A stretch of DNA of 64,000 bases from Candidatus Kurthia intestinigallinarum. GTDB lineage: Bacteria; Bacillota; Bacilli; Bacillales_A; Planococcaceae. A program made the position numbers and the translations under genes. Of the stretch, positions 47,268 through 57,347 are shown piece by piece. Within the stretch, counting starts at the first letter, position 1, and the number at the start of each line of letters is the position of its first letter. The stretch spans positions 558,001 to 622,000 of the forward strand of contig NZ_JTFC01000031.1 in assembly GCF_003991225.1 (NCBI RefSeq), written 5' to 3'. Under the pieces are notes generated by a model. It saw nothing but the letters and a program-made list of their open reading frames with translations. It was not told the origin of the DNA and searched no databases.

Positions 47268-47786
47268 TTAGCGCATTTCGTTAAATATCTGTTGTAATTG
47301 CGCTGAACTTACGCCACCTTCAACTTTTTTATGAATGATTCCGTCCGCATCAATGAAATATGACGTTGGAACCGCTGCGATTTGGTACACTTTACTTACT
47401 TCATCCATCGCATCTAGCACCGTCTTAAATGGCATCTCATATTTTTCAACAAATGCTTCCACTGGTGCGCTCCCAGTCTCTGTTGACGTTAAATTAACCG
47501 ATAAAATCTCGATACCTTCTTTTTGATGTGCCTTATAGTAAGCGACCATATCCGGCGTTTCCTTGATACATGGTGGACACCACGTCGCCCAAAAATTCAC
47601 GAGCACGCGTTTCCCTTCGTAATCACTTAAGTTCACCACATCCCCTTCTAGCGTACGCAGTTTAAAATCTGGCGCCTTATCGCCGATTTTAATGCCCTCT
47701 GCTACAGAAGGTTCTTTCATCCAAGTAGTATAGATCGTCACGCCAATTAATAGCGCAACAAGTGCCACCCCTAGCCATTTTTTCAT
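47268..47786 (-). CDS. membrane-anchored TlpA/ResA-type thiol-disulfide oxidoreductase
   Basis: Extracytoplasmic thioredoxin-fold protein of 172 residues. One N-terminal anchor helix (about 4-21), then the AhpC/TSA-Redoxin fold with the active site NFWATWCPPCIKE (CPPC at 70-73) and the cis-proline loop VPTSYFID. Reductive maturation of c-type cytochromes or another exported thiol protein is typical of the ResA group; here no cytochrome genes are adjacent, so the partner is unknown. Lies between minJ and ftsX, where B. subtilis has ctpB instead. Confidence 0.9.
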   Translation of the reverse strand: MKKWLGVALVALLIGVTIYTTWMKEPSVAEGIKIGDKAPDFKLRTLEGDVVNLSDYEGKRVLVNFWATWCPPCIKETPDMVAYYKAHQKEGIEILSVNLTSTETGSAPVEAFVEKYEMPFKTVLDAMDEVSKVYQIAAVPTSYFIDADGIIHKKVEGGVSSAQLQQIFNEMR

Positions 47787-47816
47787 GTTCCCACATCCTT
47801 TCCATTATCTTAACAT

Positions 47817-47858
47817 GCAAAAAGGGAATGCCCTATACTAGACATTCCCTCTTTTCGC
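47817..47858 (-). terminator. terminator of ftsE-ftsX
   Basis: Stem AAGGGAATG/CATTCCCTCTT and TTTTTG on the minus strand. Confidence 0.8.
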
Positions 47859-48746
47859 TTATTTCACAGCTAAATATTTTCGGATAGACATTGCACTTCC
47901 AAATATCCCAATAACGACGCCCATCGCTAATAAAATGACACTTAGACGCAGCAGGAAATTCGTTGGTTCAAGGAAGCTAAATACTTCATTTTGCACGATA
48001 GGTGACAGTCGCTCATAAAGACTCATATAGCCGGCAGCTACAGCGATAATCGGCAGCACCGCACCGAATAAGCCCAGCCACATTCCCTCTAGCATAAACG
48101 GCACACGCACATAATTATTTGTTGCGCCGACAAGCTTCATAATTTCAATTTCGTGCTGACGTGCAGCAATTGTTAGCTTAATGGTATTTGAAATTAAAAA
48201 TACCGCCATCAATACTAATGCAACGATAAATACGAGCCCAATCGTTCGTGTTGTATCGACCATTTGAAAGAACTTATCTATCTTCCCTTTTCCGTATAAG
48301 ACTTCAGATGTCCCTTTTAGCGCATCAATTTGACGGGCCACATCCGCTGTCTTTTGCGGCTCTGTCGCTTTGACATAGAGCACATTATGTAATGGATTTT
48401 CTTGGTCCACTAAGCTTAAATCTTCACCAAAATCATCGATTACTTTTTGTAATTCATCCTCCTTGGATGAATAGCGCACCTCCGCAACATCTGGTAGCTT
48501 CTTAACCTTTTGCGCGAGCGCGAGTGCCTTCGTTTCCTTCATTGTCGTATCAATGAGCACTTTCACTTCAACATCCTTTTCAAAATCAGAAGCGATTTTA
48601 TTAACGTTTAAAATCAGCGCTACAAAGACACCAACAAGGAGCAGCGTCACCGTTACAGCCCCAACAGAAGCAAGCGACATCCAGCGATTACGCCAAATGG
48701 ATATAAAGCTATCTCGTAGATGACGAATCCATGTTTTAATAGCCAT
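47859..48746 (-). CDS. ftsX: cell division ABC-type permease FtsX
   Basis: Membrane subunit of FtsEX, which activates peptidoglycan hydrolases from inside the cell; 295 residues. One helix at about 22-45, an extracytoplasmic domain (about 46-170, with DVEVKVLIDTTMKETKA), then three helices with the FtsX core AARQHEIEIMKLVGATNNYVRVPFMLEG. ATG 48746 (MAIKTWIRHLRDS) has GGAGGTG 6 bases upstream and overlaps the end of ftsE by 11 bases, so the pair is translationally coupled. The frame is open to 48881 but that part is inside ftsE. Confidence 0.95.
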   Translation of the reverse strand: MAIKTWIRHLRDSFISIWRNRWMSLASVGAVTVTLLLVGVFVALILNVNKIASDFEKDVEVKVLIDTTMKETKALALAQKVKKLPDVAEVRYSSKEDELQKVIDDFGEDLSLVDQENPLHNVLYVKATEPQKTADVARQIDALKGTSEVLYGKGKIDKFFQMVDTTRTIGLVFIVALVLMAVFLISNTIKLTIAARQHEIEIMKLVGATNNYVRVPFMLEGMWLGLFGAVLPIIAVAAGYMSLYERLSPIVQNEVFSFLEPTNFLLRLSVILLAMGVVIGIFGSAMSIRKYLAVK

Positions 48747-49419
48747 CATAGTCACCTCCAGCTCGGTCACTGACGATGCGCCCTTTTTCAATGCGAACGA
48801 CACGATGACGCATGCCGTCGACCACTTCTCGATTATGCGTCGCCATAATAACCGTCGTGCCCTGCGCATTAATCGCTTCAAGCACCTTCATGACCTCCCA
48901 CGTTGTCGTCGGGTCCAAATTTCCCGTTGGCTCATCCGCTATAACAATTTTCGGTTGATTGACGATGGCCCTCGCAATCGCGACACGCTGCTGCTCGCCA
49001 CCCGACAATTCATGTGGAAAACGCTTTGCCTTCGTCGCAAGACCAACGAGCTTTAGCACCTCCGTGACACGTTGCTTAATAAACTTTTGATCCTTTTCAA
49101 TAACTTCAAGCGCATAAGCCACATTTTCATAGACGCTTTTTTTCGGCAATAGCTTATAATCTTGAAAAACTACGCCAAGCTGTCGACGTAAAAAGGGTAC
49201 CTTACGTGCAGATAACTTTGTCACGTCTACTTGATTAACGAGCACCTTCCCGGCCGATGCGCGCTCCTCTGCATATAACATTTTTATAAATGTCGATTTC
49301 CCTGCGCCACTTGGACCGACCACATAAACAAATTCGCCTTGTGCAATCGACACATTTAAGCCCTGTAGCGCCTTACTGCCACCAGGATATTTTTTGAAAA
49401 CCTGCTTCATTTCAATCAT
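48736..49419 (-). CDS. ftsE: cell division ATP-binding protein FtsE
   Basis: ATPase subunit of FtsEX, 227 residues. Walker A GPSGAGKST (about 36-44), Q-loop VFQDYKLLP, signature LSGGEQQRVAIARA, Walker B IVIADEPTGNLD, switch His in MATHNREVV. VFKKYPGGSKALQGLN is the typical FtsE start. ATG 49419 has GGTGAGG upstream. First gene of ftsE-ftsX. In B. subtilis the complex drives CwlO and sporulation entry. Confidence 0.96.
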   Translation of the reverse strand: MIEMKQVFKKYPGGSKALQGLNVSIAQGEFVYVVGPSGAGKSTFIKMLYAEERASAGKVLVNQVDVTKLSARKVPFLRRQLGVVFQDYKLLPKKSVYENVAYALEVIEKDQKFIKQRVTEVLKLVGLATKAKRFPHELSGGEQQRVAIARAIVNQPKIVIADEPTGNLDPTTTWEVMKVLEAINAQGTTVIMATHNREVVDGMRHRVVRIEKGRIVSDRAGGDYDGY

Positions 49420-49496
49420 TGTGTCGCCTCACCTTTATACTATTCTCTGCTAGTTATAATACCACATATTAAGACGTTCGCATCCTGTAAAATGGC

Positions 49497-49533
49497 ATAA
49501 AAAAAGGAGGCTAGCGCATTCGCTAAACCTCCG
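49497..49533 (-). terminator. terminator of the YvlB-like gene
   Basis: Stem GGAGGTTTAGCG/CGCTAGCCTCC and six T on the minus strand. Confidence 0.88.
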
Positions 49534-49544
49534 AAAATATTTAT

Positions 49545-50723
49545 TTATAGAGCATAGCGTACGACTACGGTGCCAGTACGTGCTTCTGCTTCTAATACAA
49601 GTGGTGCATTGTCATCCACTTTTTTCTCAAAGCGTACAGATTTCGATAAAAATTGTTCCTGTGATTGCAATAGTTCGACATCGTGTAGCTGTACATCGAT
49701 TTTACCGAAGTTTGAGCTCGCCTCACCACGAATGCCAACCGTATCAGGCACTTGGACTTCAATTGTACCGGCCGTTGTTTGCGCTTTAATTTTTTCAGCA
49801 TGTGGATCCGTTGTTTTTACTTTAATGGTCCCGTTCGCAGAATGCGCTTCGATTTCGCGGAATGCGCCGTCAATTGATACAAGGCCATTAATCGTTTCCG
49901 CATCAACCTCTGTTGCTGCTACCCCTCGAATTTCGATGGCACCATTTGATGTTTCAGCATCAATTTTGCGGAATATTGCGCGTTCTACATTGATTTTGCC
50001 ATTCATCGTTTGTACATCTAATTCATCTGCATTAATATTCGCTAGCGTAAAGCCGCCGTTAAATAGCTCTGCATGAATTTTTTGATATGTTGCTGCTGGT
50101 AAATAAAGCGTTGTATTCACATGGAAGCCGCGGTTATCACTTGTAATGCGGATGGTACCATTGTCATTTTCAGCAGTGAATTTCTTTAAGAATTCTTCCT
50201 CTACCTCTTCGTTACGCACCATAAATGTCGGAGAGACAGCCACTTCTACATAGGCTGTACCATTTGTAGATTGCTCAACTTGCACATGGCCATTTGGAAT
50301 TTTCACGCTAATGTCTTGAATATGGCCTGCACCTAAATCAAAGCGATGCGTGAAGCTGCGTTTCTCACCTGTCAAATCCATGTCGCGTACTTTTGAAAAT
50401 GTATTCGTTAAAATATCCATAAATTTCGTACTAAATTGTGAAAAGTCTTGCTTCAAATCATCAATAAATTCTTTGTCGGTCTTTTCATCAAAGTTTTTTT
50501 GGTCGAAATAATCATCGCCCTTTGCTTCCTCATGCTTCGGTTGCTCTTTTGGCGCTTCTTTTTCTGTTGTATGTTGCTTGAATGGTTCTTGTGGAATGTC
50601 AGAAGTTGGTGTCGTTTGCCCTGATTTCTCGTCAGCGATTTTCTCCAGTAAATCTAGTGCTTCTGCTGCAGAGATTACACCCTTCTCAACCAAATCCAAA
50701 ATGCGTTTACGTTCATCTTGCAT
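49545..50723 (-). CDS. DUF4097 beta-strand-repeat protein, YvlB/LiaX-like
   Basis: 392 residues: an N-terminal short helical SHOCT-like module (MQDERKRILDLVEKGVISAAEALDLLEKI), a charged linker rich in Glu/Lys to about residue 110, then a long DUF4097 beta-solenoid with repeats such as NGKINVERAIFRKIDAETSNGAIEIRGV and HSANGTIKVKTTD (T-x-N-G periodicity). No signal peptide. The combination matches B. subtilis YvlB and enterococcal LiaX, which take part in cell-envelope stress responses. ATG 50723 has AAAGGAG upstream. The uvrA-uvrB genes lie next to it as yvlB does in Bacillus. Confidence 0.88.
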   Translation of the reverse strand: MQDERKRILDLVEKGVISAAEALDLLEKIADEKSGQTTPTSDIPQEPFKQHTTEKEAPKEQPKHEEAKGDDYFDQKNFDEKTDKEFIDDLKQDFSQFSTKFMDILTNTFSKVRDMDLTGEKRSFTHRFDLGAGHIQDISVKIPNGHVQVEQSTNGTAYVEVAVSPTFMVRNEEVEEEFLKKFTAENDNGTIRITSDNRGFHVNTTLYLPAATYQKIHAELFNGGFTLANINADELDVQTMNGKINVERAIFRKIDAETSNGAIEIRGVAATEVDAETINGLVSIDGAFREIEAHSANGTIKVKTTDPHAEKIKAQTTAGTIEVQVPDTVGIRGEASSNFGKIDVQLHDVELLQSQEQFLSKSVRFEKKVDDNAPLVLEAEARTGTVVVRYAL

Positions 50724-50767
50724 ACGAACAGCTCCTTTAAAAGTTAGTACTACTATTTACGAATCCA

Positions 50768-51322
50768 TTAGTAAAAAGTTTCATTTCGAATGAATTTTTT
50801 TACAAAAGCAGCGATTCGCTCTGGCTGTAGCGGCACCGTATTGTCATATTCGAGAACGACATTTTGCTCAAATAACGCCCCATCTGAATAGACCGGAAAG
50901 CGCGTGGCCACGTGCTCTGCCCAGTTGATTGCTGCATATAATGTTGGATTGTGCGCCGCTAATTGGGCACGTTCCATTTCAACTGGCAAAGTTATTTCGA
51001 CATGCCGTACCTTTATATCTGTATCTTCTACAATATGGGCATCACTATAATACGTCGATAGCTCAATCACGGTATCAACGCCATTTTCTTCATTATCAAC
51101 GACGATTTTGCGTAGCACATCTACCGCCTTATCTGTTTCTAAACGCTTTTTCATGACCGTTTGAAAATTATGGCCATCAATTCCTTTTGCGCTGAGCACT
51201 TCATCCATCAAGCGCTCGATGGTCGCTGGTCCATTAATAAAGGCGGCATGCATCTCCTTTGCAATAGCCTTTGCGATCGTTGTTTTGCCCACACTGGCAT
51301 ACCCCGAAACGATTACTAACAT
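50768..51322 (-). CDS. P-loop ATP-binding protein, putative kinase
   Basis: Unassigned P-loop protein of 184 residues. Walker A VSGYASVGKTTIA at residues 5-17; an Asp/Glu-rich strand VDTVIELSTYYSD may be Walker B. The size and layout resemble small nucleotide or adenylate-type kinases, and a lid-like region AINWAEHVATRFP follows, but I recognise no specific family. ATG 51322 (MLVIVSG) has GGAG 8 bases upstream; ATG 51328 is nearly as good. It lies directly downstream of the uvrA terminator and may be read by read-through. Confidence 0.75.
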   Translation of the reverse strand: MLVIVSGYASVGKTTIAKAIAKEMHAAFINGPATIERLMDEVLSAKGIDGHNFQTVMKKRLETDKAVDVLRKIVVDNEENGVDTVIELSTYYSDAHIVEDTDIKVRHVEITLPVEMERAQLAAHNPTLYAAINWAEHVATRFPVYSDGALFEQNVVLEYDNTVPLQPERIAAFVKKFIRNETFY

Positions 51323-51334
51323 CCTCATCACTCC

Positions 51335-51366
51335 AAAAAAAGAGAGCCTGTCTAACAAGCTCTCAG
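51335..51366 (-). terminator. terminator of uvrB-uvrA
   Basis: Stem GAGAGC/GCTCTC with a 12-base loop and TTTTTTT; it ends just before the ribosome site of the next gene. Confidence 0.8.
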
Positions 51367-51373
51367 CATTACA

Positions 51374-54250
51374 TTATTTATCGGCTGCTTCTGCCAATTT
51401 TGACGCCATTCGCGCACGTTCACGCGATAAAATCGGTTTTAAATACTGTCCGGTATATGAACCTTCGACCTCTGCCACCTCTTCTGGTGTCCCTGTTGCG
51501 ACGATCTGACCGCCGCGGAAACCACCCTCAGGCCCTAAGTCGATAATATGGTCTACTGCTTTAATAACATCTAGATTATGCTCAATCACAAGCACCGTAT
51601 CGCCATTTTCGACAAGTCGCTGCAGCACTTCGAGTAAGCGCGCAATATCGTCTACATGAAGACCTGTTGTTGGTTCATCTAAAATGTAAATCGACTTACC
51701 TGTTGAGCGCTTATGTAGCTCGGAAGCTAATTTCACACGCTGTGCCTCACCACCTGATAGCGTCGTTGCTGGCTGCCCAAGCTTCATGTAGCCAAGTCCA
51801 ACATCGACAAGTGTTTGCAGCTTACGTTTGATTTTCGGAATGTTTTTGAAAAATTCCGTGCCGTCCTCAATCGTCATATTAAGGACATCTGCAATGCTTT
51901 TCTCTTTATATTTCACTTCAAGTGTTTCACGATTGTAGCGCTTACCATGACATACTTCACATGGCACATAAACGTCTGGTAAGAAGTGCATTTCAATTTT
52001 AATAATACCATCGCCCTTACAAGCCTCACAGCGCCCACCTTTCACATTAAAGCTAAAGCGACCTTTTTTATAGCCACGTACCTTCGCTTCATTTGTCGTC
52101 GCATAGACATCACGAATATCGTCAAAAACGCCTGTATACGTCGCTGGATTTGAGCGTGGTGTACGGCCAATTGGCGATTGGTCAATATCGATTACTTTCT
52201 CAAGTTGCTCGATGCCTTCAATCCCTTTTGAGTGACCCGGCTTCGATTTCGCACGATTAATTTTTTGTGCCAACGTTTTGTAGAGCACTTCATTAATTAG
52301 CGTACTTTTCCCAGAGCCTGAGACACCCGTTACCGCTGTAAATACACCAATTGGAATCTCAACTGTTACGTCTTTTAAGTTATTTTCGGTTGCGCCCTTA
52401 ATTTTCAGCACACGTCCGTCACCCTTACGACGCTCGATAGGTAGTGGAATAAATTTATCGCCACTTAAATAACGACCCGTAATCGATTTTTTATTTTTCA
52501 TGACTTCTTCAGGTGTTCCCGCCGCAATAATTTCGCCGCCGTGATCCCCTGCACCAGGTCCAACATCAATTAAATAATCGGCCGCAAGCATCGTATCCTC
52601 ATCATGCTCAACAACAATTAATGTGTTGCCGAGGTCACGCATCGATTGCAGTGTGCCAATTAAGCGCTCATTATCACGCTGATGCAGCCCAATAGAAGGC
52701 TCATCTAAAATGTAGAGAACCCCCGTTAAGCGCGAGCCAATTTGTGTGGCGAGGCGAATACGCTGCGCTTCGCCGCCTGATAAGGTCCCAGATGCACGGT
52801 TCAATGTTAAGTAATCGAGGCCGACATTATTTAAAAACGATAAGCGTTCGTTAATTTCTCGGAGCACTAAGCGTGCGATTTGGAAGTCTTTTTCGGATAG
52901 TTCTAACCCATTAAAGAATGCCTGTGCTTCTTGAATCGCGTACTGCGTCACTTCTCCGATATGCTTGCCATCGATTTTCACCGCTAAAGTTTCACGTTTT
53001 AAACGATGTCCATGACAGCTTGGACATGGTAGCTCTGTCATATATTTCTCCATTTGCTCACGAATCCAATCCGAATTCGTCTCACGGAAACGACGATCGA
53101 CATTCGGTAGCACACCTTCAAATGGTGCTGTTTTTTCCCGTGTATTGCCAAACTCATTCGTATAAACGAAATGAATATCCTTTTTACCTGAGCCATTTAA
53201 AATGATGTCCATTTGTTCTTTTGGTAAATCCTTCACCGGCGTATCCATATCAATATTAAACGTGTTACATACGGTTTTTAATAACGTTGGGTAGTACGCA
53301 GAGCTCGTCGGAATCCACGGTACAATGGCATCCTCATTCAGTGATAAATCCCAGTTTGGAATGACTAAATCCTTATCGACTTTTAGCTGTGCGCCTAGAC
53401 CATCACAAGTTGGACAAGCACCAAAGGGACTGTTGAATGAAAACATACGCGGCTCTAGCTCACCAATCGAAAAGCCACAAATCGGGCAGGCATGATGTTC
53501 ACTAAATAATAACTCCTCAACGCCCATCACATCGACCTTCACGCGACCCTCTGCTAAGCGAAGCGCCGTTTCAAGTGAATCACTTAGGCGTGTTTCTACG
53601 CCCTCTTTCACGATGACACGGTCTACTACTGCATCAATATCATGCTTTTTATTTTTTTCAAGCTCAATGGAATCGTCTAAATCAAGCACTTCTCCGTCGA
53701 TACGTACACGAACGAAGCCCTGCTTTTTCAAATCCTCTAAAATTTTCACATGCTGTCCCTTACGCCCTGACACAATCGGTGCTAATAATTGTAGCTTTGT
53801 GCGCTCTGGATATTCCATAATGCGGTCCACCATTTGCTCGACCGTTTGGGATGTGATTTCAATCCCATCATTCGGACAAATCGGCTTACCAACACGGGCA
53901 AATAATAGACGTAAATAATCGTAAATTTCCGTTACTGTCCCGACCGTCGAACGCGGATTTTTACTCGTTGTTTTTTGGTCAATCGAAATCGCGGGTGATA
54001 AGCCCTCGATTAAATCGACATCCGGCTTATCCATTTGGCCTAAAAATTGACGTGCATAAGCAGACAACGACTCTACATAGCGGCGCTGTCCCTCTGCATA
54101 AATCGTATCAAATGCGAGGGATGATTTCCCTGAACCTGACAACCCCGTCATGACGACTAATTGGTCGCGTGGAATTGTCACATCAATATTTTTTAAGTTA
54201 TTTGCACGTGCCCCTTGCACGACAATCTCTGTATTTTTCAACGTAGTCAT
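51374..54250 (-). CDS. uvrA: excinuclease ABC subunit A
   Basis: Damage-recognition ATPase of nucleotide excision repair, 958 residues. Two ABC halves: Walker [10 protein letters not shown] (about 36) with signature [12 protein letters not shown], and GVSGSGKST (about 640) with [12 protein letters not shown]. Both zinc modules are present, [14 protein letters not shown]...CPTCDG and [12 protein letters not shown]...[13 protein letters not shown] 54250 overlaps the uvrB stop as ATGA, so the operon is uvrB-uvrA with translational coupling. Tail residues AADK after a positively charged segment. Confidence 0.98.
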   Translation of the reverse strand: MTTLKNTEIVVQGARANNLKNIDVTIPRDQLVVMTGLSGSGKSSLAFDTIYAEGQRRYVESLSAYARQFLGQMDKPDVDLIEGLSPAISIDQKTTSKNPRSTVGTVTEIYDYLRLLFARVGKPICPNDGIEITSQTVEQMVDRIMEYPERTKLQLLAPIVSGRKGQHVKILEDLKKQGFVRVRIDGEVLDLDDSIELEKNKKHDIDAVVDRVIVKEGVETRLSDSLETALRLAEGRVKVDVMGVEELLFSEHHACPICGFSIGELEPRMFSFNSPFGACPTCDGLGAQLKVDKDLVIPNWDLSLNEDAIVPWIPTSSAYYPTLLKTVCNTFNIDMDTPVKDLPKEQMDIILNGSGKKDIHFVYTNEFGNTREKTAPFEGVLPNVDRRFRETNSDWIREQMEKYMTELPCPSCHGHRLKRETLAVKIDGKHIGEVTQYAIQEAQAFFNGLELSEKDFQIARLVLREINERLSFLNNVGLDYLTLNRASGTLSGGEAQRIRLATQIGSRLTGVLYILDEPSIGLHQRDNERLIGTLQSMRDLGNTLIVVEHDEDTMLAADYLIDVGPGAGDHGGEIIAAGTPEEVMKNKKSITGRYLSGDKFIPLPIERRKGDGRVLKIKGATENNLKDVTVEIPIGVFTAVTGVSGSGKSTLINEVLYKTLAQKINRAKSKPGHSKGIEGIEQLEKVIDIDQSPIGRTPRSNPATYTGVFDDIRDVYATTNEAKVRGYKKGRFSFNVKGGRCEACKGDGIIKIEMHFLPDVYVPCEVCHGKRYNRETLEVKYKEKSIADVLNMTIEDGTEFFKNIPKIKRKLQTLVDVGLGYMKLGQPATTLSGGEAQRVKLASELHKRSTGKSIYILDEPTTGLHVDDIARLLEVLQRLVENGDTVLVIEHNLDVIKAVDHIIDLGPEGGFRGGQIVATGTPEEVAEVEGSYTGQYLKPILSRERARMASKLAEAADK

Positions 54251-56211
54251 CCTTCCGCCTTTAGCTCTAAAATCGTATCCCGAAGCTCTGCTGCGCGCTC
54301 GAAATCGAGTGCCCTTGCGGCTTCGCTCATCTCTACCTCAAGCGACGCAATTAACTCGCCGCGTTCTTTTTTCGTTAATTTTTTATTTGACATATATTTA
54401 TCGACCTCTTCGGCCACTTTCGTCGCGCGAATCGCATCACGAATTTCCTTATGAATTGTCGTTGGTGTCACACCATGCTCGTCATTGTAAGCCATCTGAA
54501 TCGTACGACGACGTGCTGTTTCATCCATTGCCTTTTGCATCGAATCTGTTATTTTATCTGCATACATAATGACATGTCCGTTGGAATTACGCGCTGCGCG
54601 ACCAATCGTTTGGATAAGAGAGCGCTCAGAACGTAGGAAGCCCTCTTTATCAGCATCTAAAATGGCGATAAGCGACACTTCTGGAATGTCGAGCCCTTCA
54701 CGTAATAAGTTAATGCCGACTAACACGTCAAACGTACCTAGTCGCAGGTCACGAATAATCTCTGTACGCTCTAATGTTTTAACCTCAGAGTGTAAATACT
54801 GTACTTTGATGCCCATTTCTTTTAAATAATCCGTTAAATCCTCAGACATTTTTTTCGTTAATGTCGTAATTAATACACGTTCATTTTTCGCGATACGCTC
54901 TTGAATTTCATCAATTAAATCATCAATCTGGCCTTCAATTGGACGCACTTCGATTTCTGGGTCTAGTAAGCCTGTTGGACGAATAATTTGCTGTGCCATC
55001 TCTGGTGTATGCTCTAGTTCAAATGGGCCTGGCGTTGCTGAAACGAAAATCGCATTGTGAATATGCTTCTCAAATTCCTCAAAGCGTAGGGGACGGTTAT
55101 CCATCGCAGATGGCAAACGGAAGCCGTGATCGACAAGCATTTTTTTACGCGCCTGGTCACCATTATACATACCTCGAATTTGCGGTAATGTAACATGACT
55201 TTCATCGACAATGAGTAAAAAATCATCCGGGAAGTAGTCGAGTAATGTGTACGGCGTCGCCCCTGCCTCGCGTAATGTTAAATGACGAGAATAGTTTTCG
55301 ATTCCTGAGCAAAAGCCCATTTCACGCATCATTTCCAAATCGTAATTTGTACGTTGCTCAAGACGCTGTGCCTCTAATAATTTCCCTTCTTCGCGCATTG
55401 TCGCTAGCTGACCTTCAAGCTCTACCTCGATATTTTTAATCGCTTTTTGTAACTTTTCATCACGCGTAACGAAGTGAGATGCTGGGAAAATAGCGATATG
55501 CTCACGGTCGCCAAGTACTTCACCTGTCAATGCGTCAATTTCTCGAATACGGTCAATCTCGTCACCGAAAAATTCCACACGAATGCATTGTTCATCACGT
55601 GACACCGGAAAAATCTCGATAACATCGCCGCGCACACGGAATTTTCCGCGCGAAAAATCGATATCATTGCGCTCATATTGAATGTCTACGAGCTTGCGCA
55701 ATAGTTGATTACGCTCGATTTCCATGCCAGGGCGCAGTGATAGCACCATTTCCTTATACTCCTCTGGTGACCCTAAGCCGTAAATACACGACACCGATGC
55801 GATAATGATGACATCCTCACGTTCAAATAAAGAAGATGTTGCAGAGTGACGTAATTTATCAATCTCATCATTAATGCTCGCATCTTTTTCGATATACGTA
55901 TCCGTTTGGGGCATATACGCTTCCGGCTGATAGTAGTCATAGTAACTAACAAAATACTCCACCGCATTATTTGGGAAAAATTCTTTAAACTCACTGTAAA
56001 GCTGCCCAGCTAACGTTTTATTATGCGCAATAATAAGCGTTGGCTTTTTAATTTCTTGAATAACATTCGATACAGTAAACGTCTTCCCTGTACCCGTCGC
56101 ACCTAACAATGTTTGATAGCGTTTATTCTCATGAACACCTTCTACTAATTCCGCGATAGCTTGTGGCTGGTCACCACTCGGTTTATAAGGCGCTTGTAAA
56201 TCAAATTCCAT
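54247..56211 (-). CDS. uvrB: excinuclease ABC subunit B
   Basis: Helicase-like damage-verification subunit, 654 residues. Walker [14 protein letters not shown] (about 38-50), the beta-hairpin [17 protein letters not shown] (about 92-108), DEAD-type VDESH, motif [14 protein letters not shown], and the C-terminal UVR motif ([22 protein letters not shown]) that binds UvrC. ATG 56211 has GAGGAGGGAC upstream. A LexA box lies about 60 bases upstream, in line with SOS control of uvrBA in Bacillus. Confidence 0.98.
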   Translation of the reverse strand: MEFDLQAPYKPSGDQPQAIAELVEGVHENKRYQTLLGATGTGKTFTVSNVIQEIKKPTLIIAHNKTLAGQLYSEFKEFFPNNAVEYFVSYYDYYQPEAYMPQTDTYIEKDASINDEIDKLRHSATSSLFEREDVIIIASVSCIYGLGSPEEYKEMVLSLRPGMEIERNQLLRKLVDIQYERNDIDFSRGKFRVRGDVIEIFPVSRDEQCIRVEFFGDEIDRIREIDALTGEVLGDREHIAIFPASHFVTRDEKLQKAIKNIEVELEGQLATMREEGKLLEAQRLEQRTNYDLEMMREMGFCSGIENYSRHLTLREAGATPYTLLDYFPDDFLLIVDESHVTLPQIRGMYNGDQARKKMLVDHGFRLPSAMDNRPLRFEEFEKHIHNAIFVSATPGPFELEHTPEMAQQIIRPTGLLDPEIEVRPIEGQIDDLIDEIQERIAKNERVLITTLTKKMSEDLTDYLKEMGIKVQYLHSEVKTLERTEIIRDLRLGTFDVLVGINLLREGLDIPEVSLIAILDADKEGFLRSERSLIQTIGRAARNSNGHVIMYADKITDSMQKAMDETARRRTIQMAYNDEHGVTPTTIHKEIRDAIRATKVAEEVDKYMSNKKLTKKERGELIASLEVEMSEAARALDFERAAELRDTILELKAEG

Positions 56212-56271
56212 CGATGTCCCTCCTCGTCAAAATCTCGTACGTACAGTGTATCATATTTCTTCCGAAAAAGC

Positions 56272-56285
56272 CGAACATACGTTTT
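56272..56285 (-). promoter_or_regulatory. LexA (DinR) box of uvrB-uvrA
   Basis: CGAACATACGTTTT (plus strand) matches CGAACRNRYGTTYC at 13 of 14 positions; located 61-74 bases before the uvrB start. Confidence 0.75.
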
Positions 56286-56295
56286 CAAAGTAATC

Positions 56296-56331
56296 AAATA
56301 AAAGCACCCATACGAGATGGATGCTTTTATT
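56296..56331 (-). terminator. terminator of the IDEAL gene
   Basis: Stem AAAAGCATCCAT/ATGGGTGCTTTT; T-rich on the minus strand. Confidence 0.75.
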
Positions 56332-56333
56332 AT

Positions 56334-56561
56334 TTATACGGACGCACGTAGCGCATTTAATTCAGTTGTTAATTGCATAAACAGTTCCTCATCACGAGCA
56401 TCTAATGCGTCATCGATTTTCTGCATATAGTATTCCTCGTATTGATCTGCATGTACATGGTTTAAAAATAAATCTAAGTAAATGTCGTTCAGTAATTCCT
56501 TACCTTGCAACCCCTGGCCTAAGTGATTTGAATCGTTTGATTTAATAGAACGGTATTCCAT
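56334..56561 (-). CDS. IDEAL-domain small protein
   Basis: Seventy-five residues, helical, acidic. The C-terminal half carries an IDEAL motif variant (KIDDALDARDEELFMQLTTELNAL), a ~37-residue module found in several Bacillales proteins including tails of competence and regulatory proteins. No signal peptide. ATG 56561 has AGAGGTGATG upstream. Single gene between uvrB and comK (divergent). Function unknown; the neighbouring comK may be coincidence. Confidence 0.85.
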   Translation of the reverse strand: MEYRSIKSNDSNHLGQGLQGKELLNDIYLDLFLNHVHADQYEEYYMQKIDDALDARDEELFMQLTTELNALRASV

Positions 56562-56684
56562 ATGTCATCACCTCTATACCTTTTTTTCATTATATACCAT
56601 CTGACATTCACATTTCAACATAAAATTTCTGAATATTTCGTATAAATATAAGGTATTTTATGTAAAAAACATAAATATATAGTA

Positions 56685-56714
56685 TTGAAAACGTTACCAT
56701 TTCCCGTATATAAT
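56685..56714 (+). promoter_or_regulatory. SigA promoter of comK
   Basis: TTGAAA (56685-56690), 18 bp, TATAAT (56709-56714). A perfect inverted repeat TTTATGT-N5-ACATAAA (56657-56675) lies just upstream; its binder is unknown. Confidence 0.7.
56686..56699 (+). promoter_or_regulatory. cre-like site on the comK -35
   Basis: TGAAAACGTTACCA matches the CcpA consensus TGWAANCGNTNWCA at 13 of 14 positions and covers most of the -35 hexamer. Confidence 0.55.
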
Positions 56715-56750
56715 GGAATTAGCTCGTAGAAGGAAGGAGTTTTGCTCATA

Positions 56751-57302
56751 ATGAATTTAAAAATTATGGAGTTACAACATTACACTGTGTCAAAAGACTT
56801 AATGTTACTCGAACCTCGTCTCTGGAAAGGTCAGCGCTGTACCGTGGTGCATGAGCGTCACCGAAAATATGTCGTGCACGCCTCTGTCAAACGTGTCGTA
56901 TCCCGTGCCTGTGCGCTATATGGTACATCCATTCAGTCCTCTACTTTATTATCGAAAGAAATTACAAAAGGAACGAAAAAGCTGCCCATCGGTTTAGGTG
57001 CCGTGCAGCCGATGATTTTAATTCCAACGGCATCTCCTTCCAATAGTCACACACAATGGGTCGTCTTTGATGCCATTCAAAACTATACCCCGGCCATCTT
57101 CAATGAATGTGACATTCAGCTCTCCAACGGCGAAACACATACCCTCAATCTCTCTTATCACAGCTTACGTACACAAATTTCACATGCTCATGCCATCGAC
57201 AAATACTTTCGAACGTTAAACTTTGAACAACTCAATTCGATGTACTCCCCATTATTTTACGGTGAAGTAGCGCTTCATATGCTACTGCCCGTCGACCAAT
57301 GA
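56751..57302 (+). CDS. comK: competence transcription factor ComK
   Basis: ComK-family DNA-binding activator of late competence genes, 183 residues. Conserved blocks: VVSRACALYGTSIQSS (Bacillus IVDRSCRFFGSSYAGR), KKLPIGLGAVQPMILIPTASP, TQWVVFDAI, and FNECDIQLSNGETHTLNLSYHSLRTQ (Bacillus FDDTEVTFSNGKTMELPISYNSFENQ). The Cys and Gly-Ser/Gly-Thr core agree. ATG 56751 is 11 bases after AAGGAG; ATG 56766 is an alternative. Single gene, convergent with prfB. MecA (20977-21633) and CoiA (19853-20881) complete a competence set in this window. No clear ComK AT-box pair (AAAA-N5-TTTT) is seen upstream, so auto-activation is not evident. Confidence 0.92.
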   Translation: MNLKIMELQHYTVSKDLMLLEPRLWKGQRCTVVHERHRKYVVHASVKRVVSRACALYGTSIQSSTLLSKEITKGTKKLPIGLGAVQPMILIPTASPSNSHTQWVVFDAIQNYTPAIFNECDIQLSNGETHTLNLSYHSLRTQISHAHAIDKYFRTLNFEQLNSMYSPLFYGEVALHMLLPVDQ

Positions 57303-57345
57303 AAAAAGGCTTGGAACCTAGTTCGTTCCAAGCCTTTTTACTACT
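57300..57345. terminator. bidirectional terminator comK / prfB
   Basis: Stem AAAAGGCTTGGAAC/GTTCCAAGCCTTTT; A and T runs on both strands. Confidence 0.9.
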
Positions 57346-57347
57346 AG

